Source of the DNA: Singulisphaera sp. GP187
Lineage (GTDB): Bacteria; Planctomycetota; Planctomycetia; Isosphaerales; Isosphaeraceae
DNA: 64,000 nucleotides
Assembly: GCF_900129635.1 (NCBI RefSeq)
Contig: NZ_FSRB01000001.1
Coordinates: forward strand, 186,001-250,000
Direction: 5' to 3'
The notes under the pieces were generated by a model. That model was given only the letters and a program-made list of their open reading frames with translations, was not told the origin of the DNA and did not search any database. Shown here one piece after another: positions 51,081-60,396 of this stretch. Positions within the stretch are counted from its first letter, which is position 1. Every line of letters starts with the position of its first letter. A program made the position numbers and the translations under genes.

Positions 51081-51803
51081 ATGTCCAACAAGGGTATACC
51101 ACTTTCCCACGTGATGAAATTCACGGCGCTCATCGCGCTGGATCTCACGATCGTGCGATCCATCCCCTTCATCCTCCAGTCTCCCCCTTTCTTGTTCGCG
51201 CTGGTGTTGCTCGACATCGTGCTTGTCCAGTCCGTTATCCTCGGCCGCCCCCTGCGTGCTTTCCACTACACCTTCCTGGTTGTCGGTCTCGTGGCGTCGA
51301 TGGCGCTCACAGTGCTCGCCTTTATGCCCACGACGAGCGGCAAGACGGGTTCGTTGCAGATCCTGGGAACACTGATCCGGTGGTACGAATCCATCGCTGG
51401 GAACTTGTCGTGGAATCACCCCATTTACCAATACCTCGAGAGCGCCGAGCGCTGCGCAACGAGCACACTCGGCCTTCTCATGGCCTGGGCGGCCGGTCTG
51501 CTGGTCGCGCGCCTGGTGGATCGCTGGGCATCGCAACCTGGCAGTCGCATTCGGTATTTCGGGTCGTTTTTCCAAGGAGCTTTGATTGGCTTGGCCGTCT
51601 TCACTCCGATCGGGCTCGCAATCGGTTCCTGGGCTGAAAAGTCAAACGCGCCCCAGGCTTTCATCCGCATTATCCACGGGTCGTGCCTGGCATTGGTTCC
51701 ACTTCTCGGCGGTTGCGCAGCGAACTACCTGAACCACTGGCGAAGTCCCGACGAATCAGCCATTCAAGGGGTGCCTGATCCGTCGGAAATCTCGGCGAGT
51801 TGA
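51081..51803 (+). CDS. Multi-pass membrane protein
   Basis: 240 aa; about six hydrophobic segments (HVMKFTALIALDLTIVRSIP; LFALVLLDIVLVQSVILG; YTFLVVGLVASMALTVLAFM; LGLLMAWAAGLLVARLV; ALIGLAVFTPIGLAIGSWA; CLALVPLLGGCAANYL). No transport or enzyme motif. The ribosome site is weak; ATG 51081 is preferred over upstream in-frame positions because the first TM segment begins soon after it. Its last 40 bp overlap the convergent DUF1444-like gene. Function unknown. Confidence 0.6.
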   Translation: MSNKGIPLSHVMKFTALIALDLTIVRSIPFILQSPPFLFALVLLDIVLVQSVILGRPLRAFHYTFLVVGLVASMALTVLAFMPTTSGKTGSLQILGTLIRWYESIAGNLSWNHPIYQYLESAERCATSTLGLLMAWAAGLLVARLVDRWASQPGSRIRYFGSFFQGALIGLAVFTPIGLAIGSWAEKSNAPQAFIRIIHGSCLALVPLLGGCAANYLNHWRSPDESAIQGVPDPSEISAS

Positions 51804-53038
51804 GCGTCGGTCGGGAAGTCCTCGACGCGATAGCGCTCGGGGTAAGTCCCCAGCGCGGTCATCAAGTGGCCGGCCACCTGGGTCACCCGGTCCCAATCAC
51901 CGCTCGCGACGACCTCGCCGTTCCGCGGTCCGCCGGGGCGAAAGAAGAAGACGCGGTCCGTCTCGGGCAGAAGTGTGGAAACTCCCTCAGCCCAGACGGA
52001 GTAGCTCATCGCCTCGCCGGTTCGCGGGTGCTCCATGGCGCTGAAGCCCGCCAGAAAGGCGTCGTCGCCGGTCTTGCGGTAGAGCTCGTTCAACAGGCTC
52101 GCCTGCTCGGAGTAATCGCGAGCCAGCGACTTGATCCGGAGCCGCCGGAACGACCCCGCGCTGGGATGGTCGGGTTCGGGGACGAAGGGAACCCAATCGT
52201 CGTCCCGCAAACAGAGCGGATAACCATGGAGCGGCCTCGGTTTCTTCAAGGTCTCCTCGGCCAGACTCGCCAGGGCCGCCAATCCCTCATCGTCGCCCGA
52301 GCCGGTCACCAACAAAGTGTCTCGATTCGGGATCATCGCGATGAGGTCGCCAGCGACCTCGTCGCGATCGATCAGGTCGGCGAGCACCAAGAGCCTTGAA
52401 GCGTCGTAGTGGTCGCCCCAGGGGGAGGCCATGACCCCTGGCGCGGGGGTCCGCCAACGGTGCCGGCTGATTTCGCGAAGGTTGCCGCACGCGACTTCGA
52501 AGGCCTCGTCGAAGTCGGTCTCCCACGCATCAAGGTGCCGACCCTGGACCAGGATCATCGACTGGGGAAGGTCGTAGACCAGGCCGCCCGCGTAATGCTC
52601 ACCGACCACCCGGTGGGGCAGACTGAACGGAGACGAGCCGGCGATCATCGCCTCGAGCCGGCCCGACTCATGAAACATCCGAGGACGAATCGTGGGCAGG
52701 AGGTCGGGGCCAAGATCCTCGTAGAGTTCGGGAATCTCCTTGTAGCGATCGAACCAGCTCCGCACGAACGCGTGCAGGATGACCGGCCTGTGCCCGCGCG
52801 AGGCCGCGCGATACTCACCGTAGAGATTCCCAAGGTTCATGACGTTGGAGGACTCACCCGCCGAAACAAGCCGGAATTCGCGTGCGTCGATGTGGATCGG
52901 GTTCGTTTCCCCGGCCCGCCGGATCGCGTCGGCCAGCCGCCGCGCGAACCTCGCCTCGCTGGGCGGACCGAAGAATCGATCAAGTATTCGCAAAGCAACG
53001 CTCCGGTACACCGGCCTTAGGTTCTCCTCCGGCTCCAT
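51764..53038 (-). CDS. DUF1444-like protein
   Basis: 424 aa from ATG 53038 (GGAG upstream), minus strand. The early segment EFRLVSAGESSNVMNLGNLY then EYRAASRGHRP matches the FRL...N(L)xNLYxEY pattern of DUF1444 (YtpQ-like) proteins, and ESGRLEAMIAG plus VYDLPQSMILVQGRHLDAWE continue it. The family is cytosolic and uncharacterised. The stop overlaps the convergent membrane protein by 40 bp. Function unknown. Confidence 0.65.
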   Translation of the reverse strand: MEPEENLRPVYRSVALRILDRFFGPPSEARFARRLADAIRRAGETNPIHIDAREFRLVSAGESSNVMNLGNLYGEYRAASRGHRPVILHAFVRSWFDRYKEIPELYEDLGPDLLPTIRPRMFHESGRLEAMIAGSSPFSLPHRVVGEHYAGGLVYDLPQSMILVQGRHLDAWETDFDEAFEVACGNLREISRHRWRTPAPGVMASPWGDHYDASRLLVLADLIDRDEVAGDLIAMIPNRDTLLVTGSGDDEGLAALASLAEETLKKPRPLHGYPLCLRDDDWVPFVPEPDHPSAGSFRRLRIKSLARDYSEQASLLNELYRKTGDDAFLAGFSAMEHPRTGEAMSYSVWAEGVSTLLPETDRVFFFRPGGPRNGEVVASGDWDRVTQVAGHLMTALGTYPERYRVEDFPTDAQLAEISDGSGTP

Positions 53039-53214
53039 TTCACCGGCTCCCCCCGCACATAGCCAGAGCTTCCGGCCGACTTGGCACAACTTGAGACGGC
53101 CGACGGAGTGTTGTGAGGTTGAAGCCGAGTGGGTCGGTCAAGGAGGCTTTCAGACGCGTCTGACCCAGACTTCCCGACAATCCCACGATACCCAACCAAA
53201 ACGAGGAAACCACG

Positions 53215-53910
53215 CTAATTTCCGGTCTCGAGGTCCGACTCGACCCGGCCGTCGCGGATCCGGACGATGCGATGACAACGCGCGGCGACCTCAGGCTCGT
53301 GGGTGACGATGACGATGGTCTGCCCCTCGCGATGGAGGTCGGCGAAAAGGTTGAGGATCTCTTCTCCGGTTTGCGTATCGAGGTTGCCGGTCGGCTCATC
53401 CGCCAAAAGCAAGGCCGGGCGCTGAACCAGGGCACGTGCGATCGCCACCCGCTGCCGCTGCCCCCCCGACATCTGATTGGGCCGATGCCCCATCCGGTCG
53501 GCCAGCCCGACGCGTCGCAGCGCCTCGGTCGCGCGGCCCCGGCGGTTCGGCCCCCCCGAGTAGGTCAAGGGAAGCTCGACGTTCCGCAAGGCCGTCTGCC
53601 GCGGCAAGAGCTCGAACGTCTGAAACACGAAGCCGATCTGCCCCCCGCGCACCCGCGCCAGCTCCGACTGCGAAAGCCTCGCCACGTCGCGACCGTCCAG
53701 CCAGTACCGCCCCGCGCTCGGCACATCAAGACAGCCGAGAATGTTCATTAGAGTCGACTTCCCCGACCCGGACGGCCCCATGATCGCGACCAGCTCATTG
53801 GTCCCGATCGCCAGGTCAACCCCCTGGAGTGCGCGAACGATCTCGCTCCCCATCGGATATTCCTTGGTGATCCCCTCCAGCGTGATGAGCTCGCCAGGCC
53901 GGTCGGGCAT
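53215..53910 (-). CDS. ABC transporter ATPase, MacB/LolD type
   Basis: 231 aa, minus strand. Walker A GPSGSGKST (residues 45-53), signature MSGGQRQRVAIARAL and Walker B LLLADEPTGNLD are complete. The ITKEYPMGSEIVRALQGVDL start is typical of the LolD/MacB/FtsE group that powers FtsX-like permeases. The orphan permease at 38573 is a possible partner, though 13 kb away. In the genome the pair may have been split; no permease is adjacent. Confidence 0.88.
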   Translation of the reverse strand: MPDRPGELITLEGITKEYPMGSEIVRALQGVDLAIGTNELVAIMGPSGSGKSTLMNILGCLDVPSAGRYWLDGRDVARLSQSELARVRGGQIGFVFQTFELLPRQTALRNVELPLTYSGGPNRRGRATEALRRVGLADRMGHRPNQMSGGQRQRVAIARALVQRPALLLADEPTGNLDTQTGEEILNLFADLHREGQTIVIVTHEPEVAARCHRIVRIRDGRVESDLETGN

Positions 53911-53995
53911 CTTGGCCGTTCCCTTCTTTTTGTCGTCCCGAAGTGAGCGAACGAACCAACGAGTGTACCAGTGCCGGCCCCCGGAGCCTATGCGT

Positions 53996-54027
53996 GGCCC
54001 ATTCGCTTTGCTCGTTGGTCCTGTCGT
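53996..54027 (+). repeat. Direct repeat, left copy
   Basis: GGCCCATTCGCTTTGC...TGGTCCTGTCGT (32 bp) recurs at 55543-55574 with two mismatches. The two copies flank the SUKH and HEAT genes. Confidence 0.65.
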
Positions 54028-54064
54028 TGTCGCGGCGTTTCGTCGGTCTTCAAGCCAGACCTCA

Positions 54065-54628
54065 TCAGCCTTTCACCGTCCGCACGGGCATAAACTCGCG
54101 GCGGGGTCCGAAGTCGTCTTCATCCCATTCGCCGCCGATCCGATCGAGGTAGCCGTCGCCCAGGACGAAGTCTTCGAGGAACCCGCGGAATGAGTCGGCC
54201 AGCCGGATCACCTTGTACAGGCGGTCCAGTTCGTACACCGCGGATTCGCTCCGGGTCGGGTCGGTGACCTCTCGCGGGTCCCAGCCGAAGAACGAGACGT
54301 CGGAGTAGCCGAAAACGTGCAGCCGCAACGCGCGGTCCATGTCGTTGGAATACCGCTCCAGGTCGGCGGGCGTCTGGGTCTCCCGATATTCCCTGTTGAG
54401 CGTCTCGATGCGCGGGTGCTCGGGATAGCCGGGGGAGGCGATGTTGAACTCACCGCACAGTCGGCCCGGCCCAGCGGCGAGCAGGAACCCGCGGTAGCTC
54501 TGGGGGAGCCTGAACTCGGTCTTCGCCTCGTAGGCGTCGAAGTCCATAGGCTTCGGCTTGGGGAGCGTCTTCGAGCCTGGCTCGATGCGCCACTCGAGGG
54601 TCCGGGCGAATTCATCCCAGTCTTCCAT
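54065..54628 (-). CDS. SMI1/KNR4 (SUKH) immunity-like protein
   Basis: 187 aa from ATG 54628 (GGAG 6 nt upstream; an ATG at 54640 is also in frame). The SUKH pattern begins after EEFARTLEW-type residues and holds FRLPQSYRGFLLAAGPGRL and VYELDRLYKVIRLADSFRGF. SUKH proteins commonly neutralise secreted or contact-dependent toxins, but no toxin gene is visible nearby. Followed by a broken HEAT gene, another common immunity type, so this may be an immunity island. Confidence 0.72.
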   Translation of the reverse strand: MEDWDEFARTLEWRIEPGSKTLPKPKPMDFDAYEAKTEFRLPQSYRGFLLAAGPGRLCGEFNIASPGYPEHPRIETLNREYRETQTPADLERYSNDMDRALRLHVFGYSDVSFFGWDPREVTDPTRSESAVYELDRLYKVIRLADSFRGFLEDFVLGDGYLDRIGGEWDEDDFGPRREFMPVRTVKG

Positions 54629-54764
54629 CGTCGTCTCCATTGGTTAGGGGATCGCCACCGACAACGGCAGGTCCCTCAATCGAATATGAGGCGAGATCAT
54701 TGATACAGATCACAGGAATTTTATCAAAAACGTACGATAGATGTCATGAGCACAATCCCTTAGG

Positions 54765-55245
54765 TCAGGTCCGGGTCGAATCCTGGTTGCGCGCCCGCGC
54801 CGTCAACGTGTCGGCCAGATCGAACTTGAGGGACGCCGCCCTCAGCGCCGGCACGGCGGCCGACGCCGCCGGCCCGATCCGTGCCAGGACCTGGGCGGCC
54901 TTGCCGATGATCTGCCGGTTGTGATTCCCCAGCGTCTCGATCAGGACCGGGACGGCGGGCGTCGCCTCCGCCCCGTAGTTCATGAGTATGAGGAGCTTGT
55001 CGGTGAGCCACCCCTCGGCATCGTAAGTGAGTCGGCTCCCCGGCGGCGAACTCCCGCCGGAGGAAGGCGGCGACGATTGGAACGATGCGGGCGGCGGCGA
55101 TGCGACCGCTCGCCAGGCCTTCGGCGGCCCACATCCGCCGGTCTTCATCGGGGTCGTCCAACATCCGGAGCAGCGCCGGCACGTCGTCCGGCCTGGTCCC
55201 CCAATCCTCGGAGTCGTCGACCCGATCCGCCGTCTCCTTGTCCAT
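54765..55245 (-). pseudogene. HEAT-repeat protein with frameshift
   Basis: Minus strand from ATG 55245 (AAGGAGGG upstream). The first frame reads DDVPALLRMLDDPDEDRRMW then FLRREFAAGEPTHLRC; the family continues in another frame with LTDKLLILMNYGAEATPAVP and LIETLGNHNRQIIGKAAQVL, ending at 54765. A frameshift near 55035 breaks it. HEAT-repeat immunity-like or scaffold protein; the break may be real or a sequencing slip. Confidence 0.65.
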
Positions 55246-55901
55246 CGCGCGTCCCTCCTTATTATCGAACGTCGCCCGGCCGCACGGGCTCGAAGTCGTA
55301 GTCTTCAGGGATGACATAGGCGTTCGACGCCCTCCAATAGGAATGACACTTTTGGATTCCCTCGTTGTCCCATGCGGATTTTGCGCCGCGGAAGTCCGTT
55401 ATTGAAGGGACGCCTTGTTTGCCGCCACCAGAGCGGCGATCACCGACCTTCCCTCCCCGGTCATACGGTCGCGATGCATCCGGGGGATCTGCTTGATCCG
55501 TCCCTGGCCGCTGAGAATGACTAACCGTCGGGTCACCCGTACGGCCCATTCGCTTTGCACGATGGTCCTGTCGTGCCCCTCGTCGGGGAGCCAGTCCTCG
55601 CGGCTTGCGCTTGCTTCGTCTGCGGGGTCTTGAGATTCTGCATCTCGTCCAAGGCGAGGGTGTTTCTTCGATCGAAGTCAGAGAACCACCACGGGGCTCC
55701 AGTCCTGATCGATATCACCGCGCTCATGAATCTGAATGCCGTGCTGGGTGACTTTCTCCGCTCCCGCCTGGATTGTCCTGCGTGTTTGAGATTGTCGCTC
55801 TGCCCTTTCCCGATTCGCGTTCCGCGGGCAGAATAGACAATCTCCGACTCACCCGTCTCGAGAAAAGAGCGGGGTTCCCCCGCGACCGCTTTGGATTCTC
55901 G
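55246..55901. other. Intergenic region with the right direct repeat
   Basis: Contains the 32-bp repeat copy at 55543-55574 and no supported gene. A minus-strand frame (55725 to 55536, MSAVISIRTGAPWWF) is possible but short and without a ribosome site; another at 55262-55549 looks like a gene fragment (EGIQKCHSYWRASNAYVIPE). Confidence 0.45.
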
Positions 55902-56801
55902 ATGACCGACAGCGACAGGGCCGTTCGTCCCGCTCTCTGGATGCTCCAAGGCGCCCTGGCTTTCGCTGCGATGGGGGCGATCACCTCGTCGCTTCGGACC
56001 CGCTGCGACTGGCTTGTGATCGCTCTGGTCCGGGTCGTCTTCATGTTCACGACTACCCTGGTCTTGGCCCGCGCCTCGGGGGTCCGGCTCGTTTTCATCC
56101 GCCCTCGGACGCTCTGGCTTCGGAGCCTGGCGGGAAGCTTCAGCCTCGTCTGCAACTTCTTCGCGATGACCCGGCTCCCACTGGGCGACGTGCTGACCCT
56201 GACCAACTCCTACCCGCTCTGGATCGTCTTGATGTCGGCCCTCGTGCTGCGTCAGATCCCGACCACGGCCGAGTCCCTGGGCGTCGTCAGCGGCCTGATC
56301 GGCGTCGTCCTGATCCAGCGTCCCCAACTCGCCGGCGATCAGTTCGCCTCGCTGGTCGCGCTGGCCGCCTCAGTCGCCAGCGCCCTGGCCATGCTCGGCC
56401 TGCACCGGCTCAAGGGGGTCGACCCCCGCGCCATCGTGGCCCACTTCTCCGGGGTGGCCAGCCTGATCGCCGGGACCTGGCTCGCCGTGCGCTGGGACCA
56501 CGGAACGATCCACTTGAGCCGGCCCGACTCGATGACGCTGCTGATGCTCTTGGGGGTGGGAGTCAGCGGGACGATTGGTCAGTTCTTCCTCACCAAAGCC
56601 TACGCCGCTGGCGCCCCCGCGAGGGTCTCGGTGATCAGCCTGATCCAGGTCCCGTTCGGGATGCTCTTCGACCTGGTGATCTGGGGACGCTCGATGACCC
56701 CGCTCGGCTACCTCGGCTTCTGCCTCGTCCTGGCCCCCACCGCCTGGCTGACCGGCCGGGCCGACGAGAGCCGCGGCGAAGGCATCGCCCCGATCGAATA
56801 A
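55902..56801 (+). CDS. EamA/DMT-superfamily transporter
   Basis: 299 aa; ATG 55902 chosen because the first TM starts soon after. About ten hydrophobic segments in two halves of five, e.g. WMLQGALAFAAMGAITSSLR and LWLRSLAGSFSLVCNFFAMT in the first, LLMLLGVGVSGTIGQFFLTK and LGYLGFCLVLAPTAWLTGR in the second. This inverted duplication and the NSYPLWIVLMSALVLRQIP loop match EamA drug/metabolite transporters. Substrate unknown. Confidence 0.82.
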   Translation: MTDSDRAVRPALWMLQGALAFAAMGAITSSLRTRCDWLVIALVRVVFMFTTTLVLARASGVRLVFIRPRTLWLRSLAGSFSLVCNFFAMTRLPLGDVLTLTNSYPLWIVLMSALVLRQIPTTAESLGVVSGLIGVVLIQRPQLAGDQFASLVALAASVASALAMLGLHRLKGVDPRAIVAHFSGVASLIAGTWLAVRWDHGTIHLSRPDSMTLLMLLGVGVSGTIGQFFLTKAYAAGAPARVSVISLIQVPFGMLFDLVIWGRSMTPLGYLGFCLVLAPTAWLTGRADESRGEGIAPIE

Positions 56802-56913
56802 CGGCCGAGTCGCGGCGATTCAGCCAGTCCCGAAAAAAAAATCCCGGAGTCATTCAAGTCCGGCCGCCCAATCGCCGATAACGAGCGATACCACACCGTG
56901 AAAGACACCATTG

Positions 56914-57495
56914 ATGCCGGCCGAGGCCCCGAATCTCATGAACCAGCACGTGGGAGCCAGCTTCACCCTGAGCGTCCTGGTCGTCGTCTTCTTCGCAGTC
57001 ATCCTCTACGAACCCGACCACGCCCGCCCCGTCTCTCCCCCCGGCTCCACGTCCGAGCCCGTCGAAGCAACCCAAGCCCCACCACCCACCCCTGGCGTCC
57101 CACTCATCGAGTCCGCCGCCACCGCCGAGCCGCCCGCCTCCTCCATCACCACCCGCCCCCTCGAAGCCGTCGCCTTGATCGAGCCCGAGCGCATTGCCCC
57201 GCCCAAGCTGACGACCCCACCGTCTCGTCCTCGACCTCGAGTCGCCCCCCCCGCGCAACCCCCTGCCGCGTCCGACCCTCCGGCCGTAATCCAGGTCGTC
57301 TCGCGACGCCAATCGCCCCCTCCCGGCCGCCACTCCGCCTTCACCCAAGTCGGCGAAGGCGAATCGCTGACTGATGTCGCTCTCCGAGTCTACGGCACCT
57401 CCGAAGCCAGCACCGCCCTCTGGCGTGCCAACCGCGACATCATCGCCCACCGCGAAACCCCTCTCAATCCCGGCCTCCTCCTGCGAACCCCCTGA
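56914..57495 (+). CDS. Membrane-anchored LysM-like protein
   Basis: 193 aa; starts at ATG 56914 (56938 also possible). An N-terminal TM helix (FTLSVLVVVFFAVILY) is followed by a Pro/Ala-rich linker about 100 residues long and a C-terminal LysM-type module (FTQVGEGESLTDVALRVYGT then NRDIIAHRETPLNPGLLL). LysM binds peptidoglycan or other glycans, so this likely reaches from the membrane into the wall or periplasm. Isolated, with no linked enzyme. Confidence 0.65.
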   Translation: MPAEAPNLMNQHVGASFTLSVLVVVFFAVILYEPDHARPVSPPGSTSEPVEATQAPPPTPGVPLIESAATAEPPASSITTRPLEAVALIEPERIAPPKLTTPPSRPRPRVAPPAQPPAASDPPAVIQVVSRRQSPPPGRHSAFTQVGEGESLTDVALRVYGTSEASTALWRANRDIIAHRETPLNPGLLLRTP

Positions 57496-57746
57496 ACCCG
57501 ACCACAAGAAAGAGCCGTACCCGCTTGGATCCTCTGAAGTTCAATCCCTGACTCGCCCTACGACGCTCCTCAATCCCGACCGAAACCGGCCGACTTCTGT
57601 TCGCATGCCCTCAGCTGACCCATAAACCCGGTGATGCTCACGTCCGAACCTTCCCAATCGTCCAAAAACGGTCTTGCCCCCGCCTCGGTAATGAGTTAGG
57701 ATTTTCCCTGTTCGCTCCTCGGAGACTTCCGAGATCGAATTAGCCC

Positions 57747-57819
57747 GGGCGGCTAACTCAGTGGTTAGAGTGCCATCCTCACACGGTGGAAGTCGCTGGT
57801 TCGAATCCAGCGCCGCCCA
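57747..57819 (+). tRNA. tRNA-Val(CAC)
   Basis: Acceptor GGGCGGC (57747-57753) with GCCGCCC (57812-57818), D-stem ACTC/GAGT, anticodon stem CCATC/GGTGG with loop CTCACAC, anticodon CAC at 57780-57782, T-arm GCTGG-TTCGAAT-CCAGC, discriminator A. It lies 119 bp before the integrase gene and is the likely attachment site of the second element. Confidence 0.93.
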
Positions 57820-57938
57820 TTTACTTAAGTCCCGCCGAACGCAAGACTTAGCGTACCTGCCCGCGTTGGGCAGTGCGGCCTGAACCTTGGTGCCAAAACG
57901 GTAAATACCGTTTTGCGTCTCCTAGGGAAGGAGTCCGC

Positions 57939-59255
57939 ATGCCCCGCCTCACGCAGAAACTCCCCTCCTATCGCCACCATCGGGCCAGTGGCCAGGCCGT
58001 AGTCGTCCTCAGCGGGAAGGCCTTCTATCTCGGCGCTCACGGGACCAAGACGAGCAAGGCCGAATACGATCGGCTGATCGCTGAGTGGCTGGCGCACGGC
58101 CGCCGCCTGTCGACCTCCATGGAGGCCCCAACCGACCTGACGGTCAACGAGTTGCTGCTGGCCTACTGGACCCATGCCGAGGCCCATTACACTCGAGACG
58201 GCACACCGACCCGCCACCTGGCCAACATCAGAGACGCGATTCGGCCCTTGCGGGCCCTGTACGGCCACACGCGGGCCGCCGACTTCGGGGCCTCGGCGTT
58301 CAAGACCGTCCGCAAGGCGATGATCGACGCGGGCCTCTGCCGCAACACGATCAACGGCCGCCTCGGCAAAATCCGGTCGATGCTCCGATGGGCGACCGAG
58401 GAACGGCTGGTCCCGGCCGACGTGCTCCACGAGCTGGCCTCGGTCAAGGCCTTGAAGCGCGGGCGCGACGGGGTGCGAGAGACGGAGTTGGTCGGGCCGG
58501 TCCCCGACGAGCGCGTGGCCGCAGTCCTGCCCTGCGTCTCGACCCCCATCCGCGCCATGATCGAGTTGCAGCGATTAACGGGCATGCGCCCGGGCGAGGC
58601 CACTGCGATGAGGGGAGCTGACCTCGACCGCTCTGGCGATGTCTGGGTCTACTCGCCGGAGCGGCACAAGTCCGATCACCTCGGCAAAGCCCGTCCAATC
58701 TTCATCGGTCCCCGCGCGCAGGACATTCTGAGGGCGTGGCTTGTTGCGGATCCCTCCGCCTACCTGTTCAGGCCCGTCGTGGCGGTCGAGGCCCGAAACA
58801 CGTCACGCAGAGCCGCCCGCAAGACCCCCATGACGCCGAGCCAGAACGCGAGAAAACCCAAGCGGAACCCGAAGCGGCCCCCTCGCCAGCGATACGACAA
58901 AAACTCCTACAGCCAGGCCGTCGCCCGGGGATGCCAGCTGGCCTTCCCGCACCCGGAAGAATCGAGACGCAGGGCCGAGGCGAAGGACAAGGGGTTGTCC
59001 AAGGATCAACGCCGCAAGCTCTGGGAAGAGTTGAAGGCATGGCGAATCGAGCATCGCGCCGATCTGGCTGATTGGCATCGGGAGCACCGCTGGCACCCGA
59101 ATCAGCTGCGACACAGCGCCGCCACGGCGATCCGGCAGCGGTTCGGCCTGGAGGCCGCTCAAACAGTCCTGGGGCACGCGCGAGCCGACATCACCCAAGT
59201 CTACGCCGAGCGAGACATGGCCAGAGCGGCGAGCGTGATGGCCGAGATCGGATGA
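57939..59255 (+). CDS. Tyrosine recombinase integrase of second element
   Basis: 438 aa; ATG 57939 follows AGGGAAGGAG by 7 nt, preferred over an upstream in-frame TTG. The core-binding domain (residues about 75-180) is followed by box I GMRPGEA (Arg217), box II NQLRHSAATA (Arg391; the first His is Asn) and VLGHARADITQVYAE with His414-like GH and Tyr422. A roughly 60-residue Arg/Lys-rich insert (RNTSRRAARKTPMTPSQNAR) separates the boxes. It directly follows tRNA-Val, the expected attL arrangement. Confidence 0.92.
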   Translation: MPRLTQKLPSYRHHRASGQAVVVLSGKAFYLGAHGTKTSKAEYDRLIAEWLAHGRRLSTSMEAPTDLTVNELLLAYWTHAEAHYTRDGTPTRHLANIRDAIRPLRALYGHTRAADFGASAFKTVRKAMIDAGLCRNTINGRLGKIRSMLRWATEERLVPADVLHELASVKALKRGRDGVRETELVGPVPDERVAAVLPCVSTPIRAMIELQRLTGMRPGEATAMRGADLDRSGDVWVYSPERHKSDHLGKARPIFIGPRAQDILRAWLVADPSAYLFRPVVAVEARNTSRRAARKTPMTPSQNARKPKRNPKRPPRQRYDKNSYSQAVARGCQLAFPHPEESRRRAEAKDKGLSKDQRRKLWEELKAWRIEHRADLADWHREHRWHPNQLRHSAATAIRQRFGLEAAQTVLGHARADITQVYAERDMARAASVMAEIG

Positions 59256-59524
59256 TTCATGCGATCGACTGGGATCAGGACGGTGCTCCACAAGGTGGAC
59301 TTGCCCCACTGGCAACCCCACCAGTTCCGCCAGCTTGCGGCGAGCCGACTATGCCCTCTCCGTCATAAGCCAGATCGGCCGAGTTTTACACGGCCGTCCA
59401 TTAGGGTACAGTAGTGCAGACGGGACGACCGGAGTAGCTACCGGTCGAAAGGCCGGGCGGACGCGTCGACACCCCTACGTCGGCGCGCGAGCCCGGCCTG
59501 GCCCGCGATGGGTAGGGGGTTGTC

Positions 59525-60262
59525 ATGCGCGACTTACTCGCTGTGTTCTCGGGGACCCGACTCGAGGAATTCGATTTCCAAGCGCCCACACACTTCTGGG
59601 ATCTCCACGATCCAGTGGCCGTCGACGATCTACAGGCCGAAGACAACGATGAAGATCGTCGACTTCTTACAGGTGTCCGCTTTGAGGACGAGCATGAGGA
59701 TCCTATTAGGTATTTTGCCCTTATTAGGCTGAAATGCAAAAAGTATATCCTCATAGGAAGCATGCATTTTGACCAGAAACGACCTGATCGGGAAAACAAG
59801 CATGTGAGGCGTGTCGAGATCCCGAAGGCAACCGCGCGGCAGCTTCTCCTGAAATGCCAACGCCCCCTTGATCGGTCGGGGAAATACGACCTGCCCGAGG
59901 ATCTCCAGCAACCAATTGCGGCGAAGCCGGTAGAAGATGCCATCGAGATTGCTGAAGCAGTGCGGCCGACAAGTAGGCCTGCTTGTCGGCCGATCGACCA
60001 GCCTTGTCGGCAGGAGATCGAAAGGGAGGACGCACTGATACAAGAGTTCCCATGCAGCCAGAGTCAGTTGGCAACTTTCCTCGGACGTGGAAATCGTGGC
60101 GGCATCATAGACACGTTTGTTCGTGATGGGCTTATCTATCCATATCGCAAGGAAGGCAAAAAATTCTGGGTCGCTCTGAGGGATCCGATTAACCATCAGC
60201 GTGCATTGGTTAAGTTCTCTCCAAAGCCGAGAAATCCGACTCGCAAGAAGCCAAAAGTGTAG
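59525..60262 (+). CDS. Hypothetical protein, possible regulator, 245 aa
   Basis: ATG 59525 is weakly preceded by TAGGGGG. Residues about 180-225 (CSQSQLATFLGRGNRGGIID) resemble a winged helix-turn-helix; a VRPTSRPACRPIDQPCRQEI linker has a repeated RP/CR pattern. The N-terminal 100 residues contain DLLAVFSGTRLEEFDFQ and a charged D/E stretch. GC is lower than the chromosome, consistent with horizontal transfer. Function unknown. Confidence 0.5.
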   Translation: MRDLLAVFSGTRLEEFDFQAPTHFWDLHDPVAVDDLQAEDNDEDRRLLTGVRFEDEHEDPIRYFALIRLKCKKYILIGSMHFDQKRPDRENKHVRRVEIPKATARQLLLKCQRPLDRSGKYDLPEDLQQPIAAKPVEDAIEIAEAVRPTSRPACRPIDQPCRQEIEREDALIQEFPCSQSQLATFLGRGNRGGIIDTFVRDGLIYPYRKEGKKFWVALRDPINHQRALVKFSPKPRNPTRKKPKV

Positions 60263-60263
60263 C

Positions 60264-60303
60264 AATTCGTGGCAGATCGTGGAAATTCGTGGCAGATCGT
60301 GGA
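60264..60303 (+). repeat. Tandem 20-bp repeat with phased CGTGG boxes
   Basis: AATTCGTGGCAGATCGTGGA occurs twice without spacing. CGTGG thus recurs four times at 10-bp intervals, about one helical turn apart. Likely binding sites for the regulator genes on either side or an iteron cluster. Confidence 0.65.
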
Positions 60304-60345
60304 GAATACTGCTTCATAGTTTGATACTTTCTTTGTTTCGTCTAA

Positions 60346-60392
60346 CAATCCTTGTGGACAGCGAAAAAGCTCGCCATCACCCACAAGGATTG
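60346..60392 (+). promoter_or_regulatory. Hairpin hiding the ribosome site of the DUF1580-like gene
   Basis: CAATCCTTGTGG (60346-60357) and CCACAAGGATTG (60381-60392) are perfect 12-bp complements with a 23-nt loop. The right arm contains the AAGGAT ribosome site 7 nt upstream of ATG 60397, so folding would block translation initiation. Confidence 0.6.
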
Positions 60393-60396
60393 CCCT

